Assembly (NCBI GenBank): GCA_012729675.1
Contig: JAAYCR010000051.1
Span: 1-64,000 of the forward strand
DNA: 64,000 nucleotides
Direction of reading: 5' to 3'
Source of the DNA: Phycisphaerae bacterium
GTDB lineage: Bacteria > Planctomycetota > Phycisphaerae > Sedimentisphaerales > Anaerohalosphaeraceae
Position numbers and translations under genes: made by a program. Shown piece after piece: positions 17,131 to 25,274 of the stretch. The stretch's first letter is position 1, and each line of letters starts with the position of its first letter. Below the pieces are notes generated by a model. It was not told the origin of the DNA and did not search any database. It saw only the letters and a program-made list of their open reading frames with translations.

Positions 17131-19356
17131 ATGAGAAAGCTACTGTTAGTTCTAATGTGTTTGTGTTTGGCATCGCCGCTGTTAGCACAAAATCTGATTG
17201 TCAACCCGGACCTGGAAACCGGAAACACAACCGGATGGGGCGCTCGCTTCAATGCCGGTGCGATCCAGGTCATCACCGATAATCCTCACAGCGGCATCTA
17301 CTGTCTCCGCGACTACAACAGAACGGAGACCTGGCACGGCGTCTGGCAGTCGCAGGATATGCGGGACGTTACGGAGTTAGGAGTCACCTACTCTGTCTCC
17401 GCCTGGGTCCGAACTAACCGGGAAACCCCGGTCCAAGTCTCGATCACGATGCAGTACGGTAATCCCGACCCCACCGACGGAACTCAGTATCATAACATTC
17501 TCAGCGCCGATATCGGCACTGAATGGACATTGGTCGAAGCCGAATATACAATGGTTGACAATGGGTCCGCAGATGCGACATTTTACCTTGAAGTTCCGGG
17601 AGATGCGAACGCCGAACTCTTTGTTGACGATGTCTTTTTTGGCGTGAACGATTTAAAAGCCGGCAAACCCTATGACCCTGCGTATGACCCTGTATCGGTG
17701 GACGGGTTCGTCGGAACGCCGTTTGAAGTCAGCGCGGGAGTGTACGATATTAGAGATCTTAAGCTTAAATTCAAGGCAGGTATCGATCTCACTAATGAGG
17801 AGAACATAGTGAATCCTGCGATTGACTCTCACTATGTCTATCTGCAGACCGGTGCTCCGGACGATCCGAATTTGTATTTGATTGATTACCCCCTTCCTCA
17901 GGAGTCGCTGGATGATCCTAATCAGTCATTGACTCTGGCCGATGCGGGTATTGTCCTCAAAGTGGGTACGACCTATCAGTGGCAGGTTGAAATGGTCATG
18001 AAGGATCCCAATGGCATTCCTTATCCTGTGAACAGTCCCAATAACATTTTGGGGTCTTTCTGGTCGTTTACGACCGCCAAAGCGGAGCCTGAAATACTGT
18101 CCATTACGGATCACATGCTGCTTGTCGATGGCGGGACGGAGTTTACCATCACCACCACCCCTGTGGCAAACAACTATCGCTGGTACAAGGTTTTCGGGGA
18201 TCAGGATGTTGATGAAGAGGGAAATTTCGCACTCGATGACGATGTGGATCTGACGGTAAATCCCGGCAGCATTTATTCCGAAACAACGACCAAAACGCTG
18301 AAGATTAACGGCGCCGCGCCGGACGGTTCAGATGATGCGCGGGTTTATGCGGTTGCCTACAATGGCGTCCCGGGCGAGCTCAGTACGATGGTTTCAAAGC
18401 CTTCGGCGGTACGCTGGTTCTGGGCGCCGCGATTGGTGAACCTCTATGCTTTCGATGAGGCTTATGAGAAGACCTATGAAGTTGAAGTTGAGGTTGAAGA
18501 AGGCGTCTTCGAGACCCAAGAGCGCACCAGCATGGCGACTCCGGATTCGATCAGCGGCTATGATATGGTGCTGCTGAGCAATGATACCGGTGACGATGTG
18601 CCGACGCTGGTCGAGGATCTCCCGCCGGCTCCGGGCATTGATGGCAACGCGTCCTCATTGAAGTTCAACAATCCGCGCGCCAATCCGGCGGACCCGAACA
18701 ACGGCGATACGCAGTATGGAGAGGTTCTCGAGAAATGGGCCGGCGCCTATAAGGACGTTACCATTTCCACATGGGTGTACAACAACGGCAGTTCCAACTG
18801 GAACAGAATCCTCGACTATGGCAATGACACCAACAACTATATGATGCTGTGCATGAATTCCGCCGGCAACCCCATCAATAATAATGCTCGTTTCTCTTTG
18901 AAGGTCGGTGGCACCGAGCGAAACTTGGATGCAGGTAACCAAACGCTTCCGGTGGGTGAGTGGACCCATGTCGCCGCAACCCTGACGGGCAGCACGGCGC
19001 GTATCTACATTAACGGTGAATTGCGCAATACGGCTACGAACTATAACAGCGGCGATCCGATTAGTTATGGCCCGGCCACGCAAAAATGGATCGGGCGCAG
19101 CCAATGGGGTTCCGGTGACGGATACTTGAATGGCCAGATCGACCAACTGAAGATTTACAACTACGCCCTTACGACCGTCGAAGTAGGTCAGGATTACCTT
19201 GAACAATCGCAGAAAGAATATGTCTGCAACCTGGAGATCTACGATTTCGAAGACTATGACACCAACGGCAACTGCCTGCTGGATTTGGGTGACTTTGCAA
19301 GTATGGCGGCAAGGTGGCTGGAAGATGATCGCATCTACCCGACTGAGGCTGAGTAG
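17131..19356 (+). CDS. Secreted LamG-domain surface protein with dockerin-like C-terminus
   Basis: 741 aa. A signal peptide (MRKLLLVLMCLCLASPLLA) precedes a carbohydrate-binding-module-like jelly roll (residues about 20-170, opening NLIVNPDLETGNTTGWG). An Ig-like middle region with a PKD/receptor-like PEILSITDHMLLVDGG segment follows. A LamG/concanavalin-type domain occupies about residues 500-690 (ISTWVYNNGSSNW ... GEWTHVAATLTG ... ARIYINGELR). The tail DTNGNCLLDLGDFASMAARW resembles half a dockerin, as in the 1583 gene. I start at the ATG at 17131 (GGGAGA upstream). Probably binds polysaccharide at the cell surface; no catalytic domain seen. Confidence 0.85.
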   Translation: MRKLLLVLMCLCLASPLLAQNLIVNPDLETGNTTGWGARFNAGAIQVITDNPHSGIYCLRDYNRTETWHGVWQSQDMRDVTELGVTYSVSAWVRTNRETPVQVSITMQYGNPDPTDGTQYHNILSADIGTEWTLVEAEYTMVDNGSADATFYLEVPGDANAELFVDDVFFGVNDLKAGKPYDPAYDPVSVDGFVGTPFEVSAGVYDIRDLKLKFKAGIDLTNEENIVNPAIDSHYVYLQTGAPDDPNLYLIDYPLPQESLDDPNQSLTLADAGIVLKVGTTYQWQVEMVMKDPNGIPYPVNSPNNILGSFWSFTTAKAEPEILSITDHMLLVDGGTEFTITTTPVANNYRWYKVFGDQDVDEEGNFALDDDVDLTVNPGSIYSETTTKTLKINGAAPDGSDDARVYAVAYNGVPGELSTMVSKPSAVRWFWAPRLVNLYAFDEAYEKTYEVEVEVEEGVFETQERTSMATPDSISGYDMVLLSNDTGDDVPTLVEDLPPAPGIDGNASSLKFNNPRANPADPNNGDTQYGEVLEKWAGAYKDVTISTWVYNNGSSNWNRILDYGNDTNNYMMLCMNSAGNPINNNARFSLKVGGTERNLDAGNQTLPVGEWTHVAATLTGSTARIYINGELRNTATNYNSGDPISYGPATQKWIGRSQWGSGDGYLNGQIDQLKIYNYALTTVEVGQDYLEQSQKEYVCNLEIYDFEDYDTNGNCLLDLGDFASMAARWLEDDRIYPTEAE

Positions 19357-19389
19357 GATTTCAGACAGGTTAGTTCATTAAAGTGAAAT

Positions 19390-19430
19390 GGATTCCGGGT
19401 GCCCGCGGGGTGCCCGGAATCCAAATTTTT
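19390..19430 (+). terminator. Intrinsic terminator after the LamG gene
   Basis: A perfect 10-bp stem GGATTCCGGG / CCCGGAATCC (19390-19399 with 19413-19422) is followed by AAATTTTT. It also separates this transcript from the converging minus-strand gene. Confidence 0.8.
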
Positions 19431-19571
19431 GCGTACATTACCAATGCGATCATTCGCTGCGACTCGGCCCATCTGTCCGTGATGAATACGCGGGAGAGAC
19501 GATTATGACGACCCCGATATCCGAAGCGGTTGTCGTTGGCAACCTGGATTTTTCTATCAGGGATTGATTCC

Positions 19572-20441
19572 TCAATCCAGCCGGATGCCGCGGCGGTGAA
19601 GCCAGGTCTTCAGTTCGCTCAGTTCGGTGTCAAAGATCTCGTTGTCATAGCTTTCTTCGAGCTTTTCGACCCGCTCGGCCAGGTCCGGCTGCTGGCCGAC
19701 CAGTTCGGTGACGCGATTCTCGTACTCTTCCCCCAGCGCCCGCAGTTCGTCGCACACCAGATGCAGCCCCAGAATGCTCGACACGCACCGCACCATCGTC
19801 TCAATGCACTTGGGGTTGTATCCCTGCAAATAGACCGGCGTCTCGGCGATCAGCCCGATCATATCGATCTGCTGCTCTACCGCCCGCTGCATCAGATGTG
19901 TGACAAAACTGCCCGGCCCTTCATACTGGCTAAGATGAAATCCCATTTTGTCCGCCAACTCCTTTAATTCGCCGCGCGACAGCGTACACAAAACCCGCGG
20001 GTCGCGACTGTGCGGCGCAAGCCCGTCCATGCTGCCGACATACAAAATCCGCTCCACCGAAAACCGACGGCAGACAGAGAGGATCGCCTCGGCGAAGCGA
20101 TCCCAATCCAGATTCGGCTCTTTGCCGGCAAACAACAATAAATTGCAGTCGGCCTGGACAAAAAATCGGTTCGTCGGATAGTCGTACTGCTGAATCTGAC
20201 CGTCTTTGTACCGGACATTGGGCCGAAAAACCGCCGCCAGCTCCGTCGGCCCGGGGACGTTCAGGACGTAGAAGCCGTCCGTCTCGATTTGGCCGAACGG
20301 CAGCGCCCCCAGTTTGATCCGCAGGTAGTCCACCGTGCCCGACGAAACATTTCCGCCATCCATCCAACTGTCAAAACCCACTACCAAAGACGGTTTGTCC
20401 ACAATCGGTTCGTCAAACAATCGCAACGTTTTGTCTTTCAT
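19572..20441 (-). CDS. PAC2 family protein
   Basis: About 289 aa, PAC2 (proteasome-assembly-chaperone-like) superfamily. Support comes from SLVVGFDSWMDGGNVSSGTV at the N-terminus, the central LLLFAGKEPNLDWDRFA, ILYVGSMDGLAPHSRDPRV and GPGSFVTHLM. A C-terminal helical extension (residues about 235-275, EEYENRVTELV ... RVEKLEES) is probably a coiled coil. Bacterial members lack an assigned reaction. AGGA lies seven bases before the ATG at 20441. It sits 62 bp after the AmmeMemoRadiSam gene on the same strand, so the pair may be co-transcribed. Confidence 0.8.
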   Translation of the reverse strand: MKDKTLRLFDEPIVDKPSLVVGFDSWMDGGNVSSGTVDYLRIKLGALPFGQIETDGFYVLNVPGPTELAAVFRPNVRYKDGQIQQYDYPTNRFFVQADCNLLLFAGKEPNLDWDRFAEAILSVCRRFSVERILYVGSMDGLAPHSRDPRVLCTLSRGELKELADKMGFHLSQYEGPGSFVTHLMQRAVEQQIDMIGLIAETPVYLQGYNPKCIETMVRCVSSILGLHLVCDELRALGEEYENRVTELVGQQPDLAERVEKLEESYDNEIFDTELSELKTWLHRRGIRLD

Positions 20442-20476
20442 CATTGTATCCTGTTGTCAACCTCATTTACACATCA

Positions 20477-21511
20477 TCATGAACTCAATCCAACTCCTGC
20501 AATCTCAGCATTGCACAGCGAACAGTGAGCGTCTTTGACAGAGTTTTGCCGCACCCGATACCCAACCCGCTCGATGAGCAGCGCCCCACAGCGATAGCAC
20601 CATGTGGATTCGGCGCGGTTGCCCGGCAGATTGCCGACATACACATACCGCAATCCCGCCGCCTTGCCGATCTCATACGCCTGCTCAAGTTCGGCCTGCG
20701 CCGTCGGCGCAACATCCGTCAGGTGGTATTGCGGAAAAAACCGGCTGATATGCCACGGCACATCCGGCGAGAGCTTTTGGGCGATATACTCGGCAATCTG
20801 CCGCAATTCCTCCGGGCCGTCGTTCTGCCCCGGCACTAACAGCGTCGTAATTTCCAGCCAGATATCCGTCTTGTGGGCCAAGTATTCCAGCGTTTCCAAC
20901 ACCGGTTTGAGGCGTGCTTTGCAGAGATCGCGATAAAATTTGTCAGTGAATGCCTTCAAGTCCACATTGATTCCGTCGAGCCACCCTCGCGCAAAGTCAA
21001 TCGCTTCCGGCGTCATATAGCCATTGCAGACAAAGACATTCGACAACCCCTTCTTCTTGGCCGCCGTAGCTGTCTCTGCACACAGTTCCATAAACACCGT
21101 CGGCTCGGTATAGGTATAAGCGATACTCGTGCAGTTGGTTTTGATCGCCGCCTGAACGATTGCGTCCGGTGGATACGCCTGGCCGTTGATAACGCCATCG
21201 CCGGGGGACTGGCTGATTTGCCAATTCTGGCAAAAAACACACTGGAAATTGCACCCCGGCGCGGCGATGGAAAAACTTTGAGATGCGGGCTGGAAATGAA
21301 ATAAGGGTTTTTTTTCAATCGGATCGGGGTTGGCCGCACAGATTTTGACGTAATTGAGGGAAAACAGCGTTCCGTTGATGTTTTTCCGCACCCGACAACG
21401 TCCCAGTTGGCCGGGGTTAATCAGACACCGCCACTGACAAAGAATGCAGCGAACCTTTTGCCCATCCCGTGCCTCCCACAAAACCGCCTCTTTATACGGC
21501 TGTTTTTCCAT
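20477..21511 (-). CDS. amrS: AmmeMemoRadiSam system radical SAM enzyme (AmrS-like)
   Basis: 344 aa. The radical-SAM cluster motif is CNFQCVFCQNW (C-x3-C-x2-C). The N-terminal ribbon CILCQWRCLINPGQLGRCRVR and segments such as PLFHFQPASQSFSIAAPGC, AYTYTEPTVFMELC and GINVDLKAF are hallmarks of the family. Two further CxxC pairs near the C-terminus (WCYRCG, CSLCN) may bind a second metal. The AmmeMemoRadiSam trio has no settled substrate; its AMMECR1 and Memo partners are not in this window. ATG at 21511 chosen: the 53-residue upstream extension is not family-like. This start sits 7 nt after a TATAAT, suggesting a leaderless mRNA. Confidence 0.88.
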   Translation of the reverse strand: MEKQPYKEAVLWEARDGQKVRCILCQWRCLINPGQLGRCRVRKNINGTLFSLNYVKICAANPDPIEKKPLFHFQPASQSFSIAAPGCNFQCVFCQNWQISQSPGDGVINGQAYPPDAIVQAAIKTNCTSIAYTYTEPTVFMELCAETATAAKKKGLSNVFVCNGYMTPEAIDFARGWLDGINVDLKAFTDKFYRDLCKARLKPVLETLEYLAHKTDIWLEITTLLVPGQNDGPEELRQIAEYIAQKLSPDVPWHISRFFPQYHLTDVAPTAQAELEQAYEIGKAAGLRYVYVGNLPGNRAESTWCYRCGALLIERVGYRVRQNSVKDAHCSLCNAEIAGVGLSS

Positions 21512-21518
21512 ATAGACT

Positions 21519-21546
21519 ATTATAAAAGATGTTGCATCAGAGGCAA
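21519..21546 (-). promoter_or_regulatory. amrS: Promoter for a probably leaderless amrS mRNA
   Basis: Minus-strand TTGCCT (21541-21546), 16-bp spacer, perfect TATAAT (21519-21524). Transcription would begin at or within a base or two of the ATG. No ribosome-binding site precedes the ATG, consistent with leaderless translation. Confidence 0.55.
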
Positions 21547-22374
21547 GCCTCAATTCCGTTGTGATTGGATTTAGAAATGGAAGGCGGGCGGAAGCAGTTC
21601 TGTACTCTCGGCGGTGGAATCGGCAAAAAAAGCGCACAGAAAAAGGGAGACGGGCGCAATTTATACCCAACGAGTTGTGGGCCGCGTCTCCCCGCTGCCG
21701 TTGTGCCGAAAAGTACCTTACCGCGGATGGTACATGGCATTAATTCGCCGTCTTTGCACCGGCAACTCGTGTACTATAGCAAAATCCGCGTCCCAAGTCA
21801 AGTCAAATCTGCATGCGGTGTGGGATGGAGTCCTCATGACCAAATATTTATTATTTTTGTTTGCCCATTCCCCCCTTCAGGATTAACATTGCCTCTAATG
21901 TGGTCAATGACATTTTTAATAAGAAGTTTGTTATGACTGCATCCATTGTCGTTTCCCCTACAAAGTCGCCAGTCACCTTTCACAATATTCAATATTTCAG
22001 CTTTGAAGAACTGGATGCGGAAACGCTCTCGGATGACATTATTTTTCCGGATCAGCTTCAATTCGGCGTAAGTTCCCAACCGGCGATAATCCCGCTGGCG
22101 GAAGGCAATATTTTTGCAGTCCGAGCCGTTCTGCATCGCGGTATGTTCAGTCCGTCCGATTTTGACGAGGGTCTCCCCCAGTACATGGAAATCCTCATGC
22201 ACGTGCGCTCCATAACCACCGGGAAATGACAGGGACGATCGACAATGAGATTCATCTCATAGCATTGGACGCGTTCGTCTGAGTCGGGACGCCGCGCCGA
22301 GAGTGTTTGCCGTTGATTGACGGTCAAGCGGATCGCGCGGCACACTGCACATCCCCTGCGTGTTTGGGGAGGTG
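21547..22374. other. Long spacer without a convincing gene
   Basis: About 830 bp. Overlapping open frames on both strands (around 21834-22345) have no good ribosome-binding site, no recognisable motif and conflicting frames. The sequence may be a decayed gene or a non-coding RNA region. A direct call is not possible from the sequence alone. Confidence 0.4.
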
Positions 22375-23058
22375 TCAGGGCGTCAGGTAACGGCGTCGGT
22401 ATTCGATGGTTTGGACAGGGGCGTTATGGGGCAGATCCGGCAGTGTTCGGGCGACTTCCCAGGCGACGAATCGCTCGAACGCCCGCGGGCTGGTCACCAA
22501 TATCTGCCAGTCCATCGGCTCATAGCCGCTGCGCATCTGTTCCTTGAAAAAACTCTGCATCCGCCGTTCGACGGCTTTGTCGGTGCTGTCCCAGACATCC
22601 TCAAACGCCCAGAGGAGCTGGCCGCTGCGAAGGTCAATCAGTTTCAAAGTCAAGCCGGTCTGCAAATGCGGAAAAGACACGTACCGCTGGATCGTTCCGT
22701 ACAGCACTGCATCGGCGCCAAAGGTCTGACGTATCGCGGCCAGATCTTCCAAGCTGTGCGATTTGACCGCATCCAGATTCATCGTCTGCCAGATCGGCTC
22801 GGATCGCATCACCTTCTGGACGCTGAACAGATGCCGTTTGCTCAGCTCGTCGGCCAGCGTTTGCGTCAGGGACTCGGACAAGTCCTGACGCGCCGAAAGA
22901 TTGTCCAGCTCAAGCAGCACCACCCGGCCCACCGACGGAAAATTGGCACGCGGGTTCAGGTAGTAGTGCCCCGCGCGGGGCGACTCGGTATAAATAATCT
23001 GACGACAGCCTGAACACAAAACCAGCGTCAGCGCCGCCGCCGTTGCCAGTGTTTTCAT
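22375..23058 (-). CDS. Lipoprotein, CsgG/FlgO-like fold
   Basis: 227 aa, last gene of the motility operon. A lipobox (VLCSGC) follows the N-terminal hydrophobic stretch, so the mature protein is lipid-anchored. The body (GRVVLLELDNLSARQDLSESLTQT ... LADELSKRHLF ... FGADAVLYGTIQRY) has the layout of CsgG-, GNA1162- and FlgO-type outer-membrane lipoproteins: an opening strand, an ADEL helix and a DAVLYG strand. FlgO-like proteins stabilise the flagellar outer-membrane ring in some Gram-negatives; given the operon this is an attractive but unproven role. ATG at 23058 preferred because the signal peptide then starts directly. Confidence 0.6.
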   Translation of the reverse strand: MKTLATAAALTLVLCSGCRQIIYTESPRAGHYYLNPRANFPSVGRVVLLELDNLSARQDLSESLTQTLADELSKRHLFSVQKVMRSEPIWQTMNLDAVKSHSLEDLAAIRQTFGADAVLYGTIQRYVSFPHLQTGLTLKLIDLRSGQLLWAFEDVWDSTDKAVERRMQSFFKEQMRSGYEPMDWQILVTSPRAFERFVAWEVARTLPDLPHNAPVQTIEYRRRYLTP

Positions 23059-23098
23059 GATGCGTTTCTCTTTCATCGTATCGTTACACGCTTTCCTT

Positions 23099-23614
23099 TC
23101 AGGGTTGGGGAGTGCGAACGGGTTCTGCGCCCAACACTTGCAGAATCCGGCTCAGCGCCTCAAGCTGAGCTTTTTGCGCCAGCCGCATCTCTTCGCGAAA
23201 GCCCAGCACGTCGGCCTTCGACTTGTTCAGCTCGGCGTGCATTTCCTGAATAAACACATTGGCCTCGGCCAGTTCCTTCCGGGTGCGTTCCAGTTCGGCG
23301 TTGACCGCCTCCAGCCGGAGAGACATCTCGTTGTTCTGAAGCGCAAGCAGGTTCTGCTGTTCACGCAGCGCGGCGTTCTGTTCGACCGCCTCTTCGTATT
23401 TATTGGCCCACGCGACGGCGCTTTGCACGGCGTCCGACTGCGTGTCGGGGCTGACAAACCGCCGCTCAATGATCTCGGCGTTGGGCTGAACCGCGGCCGA
23501 CGGCGGCGGCGGTTCGGGCGGCGATTCATAAATAATCCGCTCTTCGATGAGGCGGCAGCTTGTCGCCAGCATCGCCACACACAAGGCAATCGCAGGTATC
23601 GTCCATTTCTTCAT
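23099..23614 (-). CDS. Coiled-coil lipoprotein of the motility operon
   Basis: 171 aa. Signal peptide with lipobox (VAMLATSC), a proline-rich linker (ESPPEPPPPS), then a long predicted coiled coil over residues about 65-155 (EEAVEQNAALREQQNLLALQ, LEAVNAELERTRKELAEA). No family recognised. GGGAG upstream of the ATG at 23614. It lies between a small zinc-ribbon-like gene and the CsgG-like lipoprotein gene. By position the two lipoproteins could form a periplasmic or outer-membrane flagellar component; this is inference. Confidence 0.6.
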   Translation of the reverse strand: MKKWTIPAIALCVAMLATSCRLIEERIIYESPPEPPPPSAAVQPNAEIIERRFVSPDTQSDAVQSAVAWANKYEEAVEQNAALREQQNLLALQNNEMSLRLEAVNAELERTRKELAEANVFIQEMHAELNKSKADVLGFREEMRLAQKAQLEALSRILQVLGAEPVRTPQP

Positions 23615-23628
23615 TTTATATCTCCCAA

Positions 23629-23886
23629 TCAATCGGTTTTGTCAACATTGGCATAGTTACACTGAATATGGCTTTTTTTGCCGCAGGCACAGATAATTTC
23701 GATGATGGCATATTCGGCGTTGCATTCGATAATCCGCGCCTGTTCGGCAACGGCGGCGGTCGGGGGACATGCCCGCGAAGCTGAATACGTCCTGACAGGG
23801 GCGAGGCCGATTTCCGGCCCAATGCGAACACTCCCGCCGACCTTAACGCCGTCTTTCTTCATTACTTTAACACTTCGTCCAATCAT
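23629..23886 (-). CDS. Small hypothetical protein with Cys-rich C-terminus
   Basis: 85 aa. The N-terminus is basic with a beta-rich segment (VKVGGSVRIGPEIGL). The C-terminus ends in EIICACGKKSHIQC, a possible partial metal-binding ribbon (C-x-C-x6-C). The frame is supported by tight packing, 24 nt after the preceding gene and 14 nt before the next. No family is recognised. A regulatory or structural role in motility can only be inferred from position. Confidence 0.5.
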   Translation of the reverse strand: MIGRSVKVMKKDGVKVGGSVRIGPEIGLAPVRTYSASRACPPTAAVAEQARIIECNAEYAIIEIICACGKKSHIQCNYANVDKTD

Positions 23887-23910
23887 TTCGGTTTGCTCTC
23901 TGTTGCGTTC

Positions 23911-24132
23911 TTAAGCGTGATAATCAATATGTGACCAATGCTCATCGGGGTCTCCCACGCGCAAAGGCTGTTCCTCGTCGAGGGTTTCTTCAATCTTATG
24001 CCGCTCGGGACGGCGACGCCGCTGTTTACGCGTATCGTCATTTTCACGTTCCGCCGGCCGCGGCCCGATGGAAACCGGCTGCGTGACGACCTCCGGGGCC
24101 TGAATGCGTTCGAGTGATTGATCAGGCGTCAT
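23911..24132 (-). CDS. Small charged hypothetical protein of the motility operon
   Basis: 73 aa, hydrophilic and probably disordered, with a basic patch RKQRRRRPERHK and an acidic C-terminus. Its ATG shares a base with the TGA of the sigma factor gene (TGATG) and has GGAG upstream, so translation is coupled and the frame is credible. Close coupling to a sigma-28-like factor raises the possibility of an accessory or anti-sigma role, but the sequence does not resemble FlgM and shows no known motif. Confidence 0.5.
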   Translation of the reverse strand: MTPDQSLERIQAPEVVTQPVSIGPRPAERENDDTRKQRRRRPERHKIEETLDEEQPLRVGDPDEHWSHIDYHA

Positions 24133-25025
24133 CAGAAACTCCTTATCGCTTCTTCGGGTTCCTGTTCTCTGTCGGCAGAGTCGTCCTGCCGCCAGTGCCG
24201 CATCCGCACTGACAGTTTGAAAAGCGCCGCGGCGTGAAGCTGGCTGATCCGCGATTCGGTCAGTTCCATCACCTCGGAGATCTGTTTCATCGTCAGTTCG
24301 CGGTGGTAATACAACAGAATAATCTGCTGCTGTTTTTCCGGAAGTTCCAAAATCGCCTCGGCCAGCGTCTGCTTGATCTCATGCCGTCGGAGCCGACTGT
24401 CGGGGGCGCTGTCCTGCGGCGCGGCCAGCATATCGCCCAGCGCCGGGGCGTCCTCGTCGGCGCCGCTGATGGACAGAAAATGCCGCGCCCGGGCGGTTTC
24501 ATAGACCTGATAGAGCTTATCGAGCGGCAGATCCATCGCCTCGGCGATCTGCTCATCCGAGGGTGCTGTGCCGCGTTCCTGAAGAAATCGCTCGGCGATC
24601 TCCTGTGCCCGATCAAACATTTTTTTGACCGTCGGCGGGGCAAACGACCAGCCTCGCAGCTCGTCGATGACCGCCCCGCGAATGCGGATATAGGCGTAGG
24701 TCTTGAACTCGGCGTCGCGTGTCGGATCAAAGTCGCGGGCCGCCTTGACCAACCCGATGGACCCGGCCGAGATCAGATCGTCGCGGCTCAGCGGCGGATG
24801 AAGATACGCCGCCACCTGTTGAACAATCCGATGCACCAGCGGCAGATACTGAATGATCATCTCATCTTCCCGCTGCCGGCGCGTGTGGTCGCCGTAGGCA
24901 CGCAGGGCAACCCCGGTCATCGGCGTTATCGCGTCAAACTCGCCGGCCGATTGCACTGCCGCATCGGCGTTCGGCACCGTCCGCGTGTCCAGATTGTCGT
25001 TAACTACCTCCATTGATTGTCCCAT
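24132..25025 (-). CDS. fliA: FliA-family (sigma-28-like) RNA polymerase sigma factor
   Basis: 297 aa. Region 2 (MIIQYLPLVHRIVQQVA ... DLISAGSIGLVKAARDFD ... FKTYAYIRIRGAVIDELR) has the FliA/WhiG-type IRGAxIDELR signature. Region 3 (PSDEQIAEAMDLP) and region 4 (ELPEKQQQIILLYYHRELT ... VMELTESRISQLHAAAL) follow. It should direct late flagellar promoters. The N-terminus is about 50 residues longer than usual. The ATG at 25025 lies 2 nt after the preceding gene's stop; a second ATG at 25013 is possible. Encoded behind a sigma-54 promoter, consistent with a motility cascade. Confidence 0.88.
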   Translation of the reverse strand: MGQSMEVVNDNLDTRTVPNADAAVQSAGEFDAITPMTGVALRAYGDHTRRQREDEMIIQYLPLVHRIVQQVAAYLHPPLSRDDLISAGSIGLVKAARDFDPTRDAEFKTYAYIRIRGAVIDELRGWSFAPPTVKKMFDRAQEIAERFLQERGTAPSDEQIAEAMDLPLDKLYQVYETARARHFLSISGADEDAPALGDMLAAPQDSAPDSRLRRHEIKQTLAEAILELPEKQQQIILLYYHRELTMKQISEVMELTESRISQLHAAALFKLSVRMRHWRQDDSADREQEPEEAIRSF

Positions 25026-25027
25026 AC

Positions 25028-25258
25028 TTATCCGTGTTTGCTGTGTCGGCGCGCCTGATCCTGTGCCATCGCATCCAGCAGGATGCGTACCGCCAAATTG
25101 CCGGCGATCCGCACCACCCCATACAGCACGATCGCACCGATAGAAGCCCGGTAGGCACACACTGCCGGGTCGTGGCCGTTGAACCAGCCGACCATCGCCA
25201 TCACAAAAAACAGCACCGCCGACAGGCGAATCGAAAGTGCACGTAGTGTTTTATCCAT
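25028..25258 (-). CDS. Small two-helix membrane protein in the flagellar operon
   Basis: 76 aa with two hydrophobic helices (LSAVLFFVMAMVGWF near residues 12-26; IGAIVLYGVVRIAGNLAV near 40-57) and a basic C-terminus. Family not recognised. It sits 16 nt after flhA and 2 nt before fliA, so it is certainly within the transcript. In other bacteria flhF/flhG usually fill this position; this protein resembles neither. Confidence 0.6.
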   Translation of the reverse strand: MDKTLRALSIRLSAVLFFVMAMVGWFNGHDPAVCAYRASIGAIVLYGVVRIAGNLAVRILLDAMAQDQARRHSKHG

Positions 25259-25274
25259 GTTTCATCACGTCGTC

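Noticed and set aside
17131-19356. LamG protein as an exosortase substrate
   Set aside because: No PEP motif, hydrophobic helix or basic end at the C-terminus; it ends in a dockerin-like tail.
21834-22229. 122-aa frames on both strands as real genes
   Set aside because: The two frames overlap almost completely; neither has a ribosome-binding site, conserved motif or operon context.
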